The notes under the pieces are model-generated. The model was not told where the DNA came from. It ran no database searches and was given only the letters and a program-made list of their open reading frames with translations. A DNA stretch of 64,000 nt from Betaproteobacteria bacterium (GTDB lineage: Bacteria > Pseudomonadota > Gammaproteobacteria > Burkholderiales > Usitatibacteraceae): NCBI GenBank assembly GCA_016791265.1, contig JAEUMY010000021.1, positions 1-64,000 of the forward strand, read 5' to 3'. Position 1 is the first letter of the stretch. Each line of letters begins with the position of its first letter. The position numbers and the translations under genes were made by a program. Of the stretch, positions 60,141-64,000 are shown piece by piece.

Positions 60141-61382
60141 ATGAAGCCGGGCTCGACCACCGCTTGGACGCGCCTCTCGCTCGGCGGCGCGAAGCTGGCC
60201 GTGCGCGCGGCAGTGCCGCTCCTTGCCATGACATTCCCGCTCGCAGTCGCGCAGGACAAGCCCGTTGCGGCGAGCCCGCTGTTCGTCAACGCGGTCGAGG
60301 CTGCTCTGGTCCGCACGTTCGAGCAATTGTCCCGCCAACAGATCGACGCGGCCCTGAAGGAGATGGATACTCTCCTCGAGCGCAATCCGAACTTTCGTCT
60401 GGGTCACATCATCAAGGGCGACCTGCTCATGGCCCGATCAGGCAAGCCGGTCGCCTTTGGCCAGGAAGAAGCCAGCGCGGCACCGTTCAAACACGAAGCG
60501 CGCGTCAGGTTGGATCGTTATCTCTCCGCCCCGCCGCCCGGCCATGTGCCCGACGCCCTGCTGCAAGTGTCGCCCCAGCACAAGCATGTGCTGCTGGTCG
60601 ATACCGAACGGCACCGTCTCTACGTGTTCGAAAACGAGAACGGCCGGCCGCGTCCGGTCATCGACTTCTACGTGAGCGCGGGCAAGAACGGCGACGACAA
60701 GGAGCGCGAAGGCGACCAGCGTACGCCGCTTGGCGTGTATCACGTCACATCTTCCGTGCCGCGTGAGAAATTGCCTGATTTCTACGGCTCCGGCGCCTAC
60801 CCCATCAACTATCCCAACGCGTGGGACAAGGCCAATGGTCGCAATGGTTCCGGCATCTGGCTGCACGGCACGCCATCCAACACCTATAGCCGCCCGCCGC
60901 GCGCGAGTGACGGCTGCGTGGTGTTGACCAATGATGACTTTCTGCGCCTGGGCAACTATGTCGACATCGGCAGCACGCCCGTCGTGCTGACCTCGAAGGT
61001 GGAATGGCTGACACCAGAACGCTGGACCGCCGAGAAGCGATCTTTCAACGACGCGCTTGAAACCTGGCGCAAGGATTGGGAGAGCCGCGATGTGGAACGC
61101 TATCTTTCCCACTATTCCGAACGCTTCATTGCCGACGGCAAGGGCTTCAGCGAGTGGGCCGAGAAGAAGCGGTTCATCGCGGCCGGCAAGAAGCACATCA
61201 AGGTGGACATCGACGTCATCGACAGCCTGGCGTTCCGCCCGACGGAAAGTGGCGCCGCGCAAATGGTGGTGACCTATCGTCAGGACTACCGCAGCAACAA
61301 TCTCAACAACAAGATGATGAAGCGCCAGGTCTGGTCGAAAGAAAACGGACGCTGGAAAATCATGTTTGAAACCGCCGCATGA
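60141..61382 (+). CDS. L,D-transpeptidase (YkuD domain) with Cds6-like C-terminal domain
   Basis: 413 residues from the ATG at 60141; a GTG at 60102 overlapping the previous gene is an alternative. A signal/anchor region ends near LAVAQ. The YkuD domain spans about 145-300: HVLLVDTERHRLYVFENENG, then IWLHGTPSN with His242 and ASDGCVVL with the catalytic Cys259. The C-terminal ~120 residues (ALETWRKDWESRDVERYLSHYSERFIADG) repeat the NTF2-like module of the preceding gene. It probably cross-links or anchors to peptidoglycan in the periplasm. Confidence 0.9.
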   Translation: MKPGSTTAWTRLSLGGAKLAVRAAVPLLAMTFPLAVAQDKPVAASPLFVNAVEAALVRTFEQLSRQQIDAALKEMDTLLERNPNFRLGHIIKGDLLMARSGKPVAFGQEEASAAPFKHEARVRLDRYLSAPPPGHVPDALLQVSPQHKHVLLVDTERHRLYVFENENGRPRPVIDFYVSAGKNGDDKEREGDQRTPLGVYHVTSSVPREKLPDFYGSGAYPINYPNAWDKANGRNGSGIWLHGTPSNTYSRPPRASDGCVVLTNDDFLRLGNYVDIGSTPVVLTSKVEWLTPERWTAEKRSFNDALETWRKDWESRDVERYLSHYSERFIADGKGFSEWAEKKRFIAAGKKHIKVDIDVIDSLAFRPTESGAAQMVVTYRQDYRSNNLNNKMMKRQVWSKENGRWKIMFETAA

Positions 61383-61400
61383 CGGCTTGATAAACCTTAC

Positions 61401-61412
61401 GTGAATACTCGC
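61401..61412. repeat. degenerate palindrome GTGAATACTCGC
   Basis: Two mismatches, 16 bases before the cyclophilin start; shares GAATACTCGCAA with 51496. Confidence 0.5.
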
Positions 61413-61427
61413 AAGGAAGGAAACTCC

Positions 61428-62072
61428 ATGAAGCGCACCACCCTCACCCTGATCGCGGCCGTGCTCTGTTCCCTGCTGGCGCTGCCGGCACTCGCCCAGC
61501 AGAAGCCGGCCGAAGCCAAGGCCACCGCCAAGGCACCCGACACCAAATCCGCGAAGTCCACCTGCACTCCAATGAAAGACAAACCCATGGTCAAACTGCA
61601 CACCAGCCTCGGCGTCATCACCATCCAGCTCGACAAGGAAAAGGCGCCAATCTCCAGCGAGAACTTCGTGAAGTACGTCGAGAGCGGCCACTACAACGGC
61701 ACGATCTTTCACCGCGTCATGAGCAACTTCATGATCCAGGGTGGCGGCTTCACGGCTGACATGAGCCAGAAACCGACTCGCCCGCCCATCCAGAACGAAG
61801 CCAAGAATGGCCTCAAGAACGATGTGTACACGCTGGCCATGGCGCGCACGCCCGATCCGCACTCTGGCAGCGCTCAGTTTTTCATCAATGTGAAAAACAA
61901 CGACTTCCTGAATTTCCCCGGTCAGGATGGCTGGGGCTACGCCGTGTTCGGCAAAGTTGTCGAAGGCATGGATGTCGTGGACAAGATCAAGGCCGTGCCC
62001 GTTGGCAACAAGGGCGGCCACCAGAACGTGCCGCTTGAGCCGGTCACCGTCACCAAGGCCGAGTGCATTTAA
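61428..62072 (+). CDS. periplasmic cyclophilin-type peptidyl-prolyl isomerase
   Basis: 214 residues from the ATG at 61428 with AAGGAAGG upstream. The signal peptide [24 protein letters not shown] is clear, followed by a Lys/Ala-rich spacer. The cyclophilin domain begins [55 protein letters not shown], with the catalytic Arg in FHRV, and continues [18 protein letters not shown]. It speeds folding of exported proteins. It ends in a strong terminator ahead of lpxH. Confidence 0.94.
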   Translation: MKRTTLTLIAAVLCSLLALPALAQQKPAEAKATAKAPDTKSAKSTCTPMKDKPMVKLHTSLGVITIQLDKEKAPISSENFVKYVESGHYNGTIFHRVMSNFMIQGGGFTADMSQKPTRPPIQNEAKNGLKNDVYTLAMARTPDPHSGSAQFFINVKNNDFLNFPGQDGWGYAVFGKVVEGMDVVDKIKAVPVGNKGGHQNVPLEPVTVTKAECI

Positions 62073-62100
62073 GCTCGACCCGACAACCGATCCAAAGCGA

Positions 62101-62134
62101 ACGCCCGCCTCGCAATGCACGAGGCGGGCGTTTT
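62101..62134 (+). terminator. intrinsic terminator after the cyclophilin gene
   Basis: Stem CGCCCGCCTCG / CGAGGCGGGCG around CAATGCA, then TTTTCTTT. It lies between the cyclophilin stop and the lpxH start. Confidence 0.92.
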
Positions 62135-62146
62135 CTTTCCGGCGCC

Positions 62147-62875
62147 ATGAGTCATACGCTTTTCATCTCCGACCTGCACCTTTGTCCCACGCGACCGGCG
62201 GTCAATGAGCTCTTCTTCCATTTTTTGCGCGCCGAGGCGCCGAAGGCGGACGCGCTCTACATCCTCGGCGATTTGTTCGAGTACTGGATTGGCGATGACG
62301 ATATGGAGACGGGGCTCAATGCGGAAGTGGTCGTCTCATTGCGCGCATTGAGCGATTCCGGCACACCGGTCTACTTCATGCACGGCAACCGGGACTTTCT
62401 GATCGGCGAGCGCTTCGCGGAGGCGACCGACATACGTCTGCTTGCCGATCCCACTTTGGTTGAACTCCACGGCAAGCGTGTGCTGCTGATGCACGGCGAC
62501 ACGCTTTGCGCGGACGACGTCGACTATCAGCGATTTCGGACCACAGTCCGCAGCCCAGAGTGGCAATCCGCGTTTCTGGCTCGCCCGCTCGAAGAGCGAC
62601 GGAAGGAAGTCGAGGAAATGCGCCGCCGCAGCGAGGCGTCAAAGCGGGAGAAACCGATGGCGATCATGGATGTATCTCTGAGCACCATCGAGGCGGCGTT
62701 GCGAATATTCGCATATCCGCCGTTGCTGATTCATGGGCATACGCATCGGCCCGGGCGGCATCGCGTCGAGCTGGATGGCCATGAATGCACGCGTATCGTG
62801 CTGGCAGACTGGAACGAAAGCGGGGCGAAGTTCATGCGCCTCGGTGAGGCCGGCGAAAGCGGAGAATGTGACTAG
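62147..62875 (+). CDS. lpxH: UDP-2,3-diacylglucosamine diphosphatase
   Basis: 242 residues from the ATG at 62147. Fourth step of lipid A synthesis: cleaves UDP-diacylglucosamine to lipid X. Metallophosphatase motifs in order: FISDLHLCP, LGDLFEYWIGDD, MHGNRDFLIG, LLMHGDTLC and LLIHGHTHRPG. Palindrome copy 27 encodes RIFA two residues before the last motif's strand and does not alter it. The organism therefore has an LPS outer membrane. Confidence 0.96.
   Translation: MSHTLFISDLHLCPTRPAVNELFFHFLRAEAPKADALYILGDLFEYWIGDDDMETGLNAEVVVSLRALSDSGTPVYFMHGNRDFLIGERFAEATDIRLLADPTLVELHGKRVLLMHGDTLCADDVDYQRFRTTVRSPEWQSAFLARPLEERRKEVEEMRRRSEASKREKPMAIMDVSLSTIEAALRIFAYPPLLIHGHTHRPGRHRVELDGHECTRIVLADWNESGAKFMRLGEAGESGECD
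62701..62712. repeat. palindrome GCGAATATTCGC, copy 27
   Basis: In lpxH, RIFA frame (LRIFAYPP); 14-mer form. Confidence 0.95.
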
Positions 62876-63044
62876 GCGCTGCCAACCAGTTTGCGAGCGA
62901 GGTGCTCATGCCGAATTACCTCTTCGAATTACATCGTGACCCAGCCATTGCAGTGCGGGTCGAGGTTACGTTTACAAGCCCAATCGCTGCACCACCAATT
63001 GAATCGCGTGCTGCTCCAGTCTCAGTTGTCAAAGCGCGACCCAT

Positions 63045-63075
63045 TGAGAACGCCCGGCAGTGCCGGGCGTTCTCA
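63045..63075. terminator. bidirectional terminator between lpxH and the glycine-zipper gene
   Basis: Perfect 15-base arms TGAGAACGCCCGGCA / TGCCGGGCGTTCTCA about one central base, between convergent genes. Confidence 0.8.
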
Positions 63076-63110
63076 GTTCAACTGCCCCTCATTTCGGGGG
63101 ATGACGGCGA

Positions 63111-63761
63111 TCAGAACCTGCGATATGTAGGCACCGGCTCGCGATAACCATGGCCTCGGCCTTCACCACGCGGACGCACATTCACTTCAATCGGCAGCGT
63201 CGGGCCCGGGTCGTAGCTCATTCGCGTCGTGTACTCCTTGCCGTTGAAGCGGTACACCACGTCGTAGCCGCTGATCTCCTCACGCGTGTCCTGCACCGTT
63301 TGGCAACGCTGCACATCACGGGTCACCGGCACGCGCTGCACGTCATACACATCGCGCGAGGTGCGGTAATGGCCATCACGATTGCTGCCGCGCTCGATGT
63401 CGTTGCCGATGAGGCCGCCGATGATGGCGCCCGCCGCCGTGCCGCGATCCTTGCCGCCGCTGGAGTTGCCGAACTGGCGACCGATCGCGCCGCCGACAAT
63501 GGCACCCAGGAGCGCACCGCCGCCGGATGACTCGCGAGACTCGTACTGCACTTCGCTGTAACCGGGGCGGCGAACTCGCTGTTCTTCATAGGCTGAGACC
63601 TGCTCGGTCCAGCACTCGCGTCGCGGGGTGGCGACGCGAGTGTAAATTGGGGTGGCGGAGACCACGGTGGCGACGTCCTGCTGCGCGGCGAATACAGCGC
63701 CGGCGCCGGTTAGGGTGGCGAGCACTGCACTGGACAGGACAATTTTGGTCAACGTTTTCAT
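63111..63761 (-). CDS. glycine-zipper 2TM (17 kDa antigen-like) envelope protein
   Basis: 216 residues. Signal peptide MKTLTKIVLSSAVLATLTGAGAVFA. The central glycine zipper (GGGALLGAIVGGAIGRQFGNSSGGKDRGTAAGAIIGGLIGNDIE) is the repeat found in the Rickettsia 17 kDa surface antigen family. The C-terminal half is beta-rich with two cysteines (DVQRCQTVQDTREEISGYDVVYRFNGKEYTTRM). Likely an outer-membrane associated structural protein. Transcribed toward lpxH. Confidence 0.88.
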   Translation of the reverse strand: MKTLTKIVLSSAVLATLTGAGAVFAAQQDVATVVSATPIYTRVATPRRECWTEQVSAYEEQRVRRPGYSEVQYESRESSGGGALLGAIVGGAIGRQFGNSSGGKDRGTAAGAIIGGLIGNDIERGSNRDGHYRTSRDVYDVQRVPVTRDVQRCQTVQDTREEISGYDVVYRFNGKEYTTRMSYDPGPTLPIEVNVRPRGEGRGHGYREPVPTYRRF

Positions 63762-63981
63762 GGACTTGCTGCTCCTTTCGGATGGTTTCGGGCATCAGCC
63801 TTTGGTGGCGTCCCTGCTTCAACAACGCCTGTTCGACCGCAGCGTTGACGGCAAAGTTTGTAACAGACTGCAAACCGCTGGTGCGCAAAGCAGCGCCAGA
63901 TGAATCGGCCTAAAATCCGCCTCTGATCCCAAACGCCGCAGGCACTCGCACTGCGTCGCATCGCACTTCGAGGAGACTTTC

Positions 63982-64000
63982 ATGGCCGCCGTTCCCCAGA
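63982..64000 (+). CDS. start of an unidentified gene (partial)
   Basis: GAGGAG eight bases before an ATG begins a frame MAAVPQ that leaves the window. Six codons are too few to identify it. The 220 bases between it and the glycine-zipper gene should hold divergent promoters. Confidence 0.5.

Noticed and set aside
5609..62712. GCGAATATTCGC as parS, matS or a SlmA site
   Set aside because: The known consensus sequences (TGTTTCACGTGAAACA, GTGACRNYGTCAC, GTGAGTACTCAC) do not match.
5609..62712. GCGAATATTCGC as a classical DNA uptake sequence
   Set aside because: Known uptake sequences of Neisseria and Haemophilus are non-palindromic and different. An uptake role cannot be excluded, but there is no positive evidence.
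62902..63147. 81-codon plus-strand frame opening MLMPNYLFELHRDPAI
   Set aside because: It runs through a strong bidirectional terminator and into the antisense of the next gene. The first part looks mildly protein-like, but there is not enough to call a gene.

Overview
The window reads as chromosomal DNA of a high-GC betaproteobacterium. Two gene orders support this: glyA-nrdR-ribD-ribE-ribB-ribH-nusB-thiL-pgpA, and nadK/recN facing hrcA-hemH ... grpE-dnaK-dnaJ. I cannot place it below class from the sequence. There is no plasmid, prophage or insertion sequence core. One tRNA (Val, anticodon CAC) is present.

Layout. 1-4.2 kb: start of a PolB-like exonuclease gene, gltX, tRNA-Val, oxyR with a recognisable operator, a small conserved protein and an orphan ParA. 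4.2-12 kb: a tightly packed minus-strand operon (glyA to ugpQ) for one-carbon metabolism, riboflavin, NusB, ThiL and phospholipids; its RibB carries a dead RibA-like domain. 12.3-20 kb: a FecR-like protein, a tri-heme lipoprotein and a 1632-residue protein that joins a cytochrome c domain, Ig-like repeats and two outer-membrane barrels. 20.3-28.4 kb: histidine phosphatase, TRAP transporter, pmbA/darP, mog, an esterase and an NTF2-like protein. 28.5-37.6 kb: small membrane and accessory genes, a PDZ-hydrolase, a membrane AraC regulator and a multi-rhodanese protein. 37.9-40.8 kb: a LytS/LytR pair, a toxin-antitoxin module and a second, truncated LytTR copy. 41.1-42.6 kb: three integron gene cassettes with attC sites and no integrase. 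42.7-55.9 kb: nadK-recN-patatin-thioesterase facing hrcA-hemH, then a ParE-type module, a hypothetical gene, panB, a small membrane protein and grpE-dnaK-dnaJ. 56-64 kb: a periplasmic binding protein, cysS, two linked envelope genes with a shared C-terminal domain (one an L,D-transpeptidase), a cyclophilin, lpxH and a glycine-zipper surface protein.

The most striking feature is a perfect 12-bp palindrome, GCGAATATTCGC, present 27 times (about one per 2.4 kb) where chance predicts well under 0.01. It lies in intergenic regions and inside conserved genes, where it mostly encodes Ala-Asn-Ile-Arg. It is absent from glyA, grpE, dnaK and dnaJ. It also marks the exact edge of the LytTR duplication and the centre of a 38-bp perfect palindrome. 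It resembles, in behaviour but not sequence, the highly iterated palindromes of cyanobacteria. Other repeats include two inverted heptanucleotide arrays next to heat-shock genes and a sevenfold GCTGGGG tandem.
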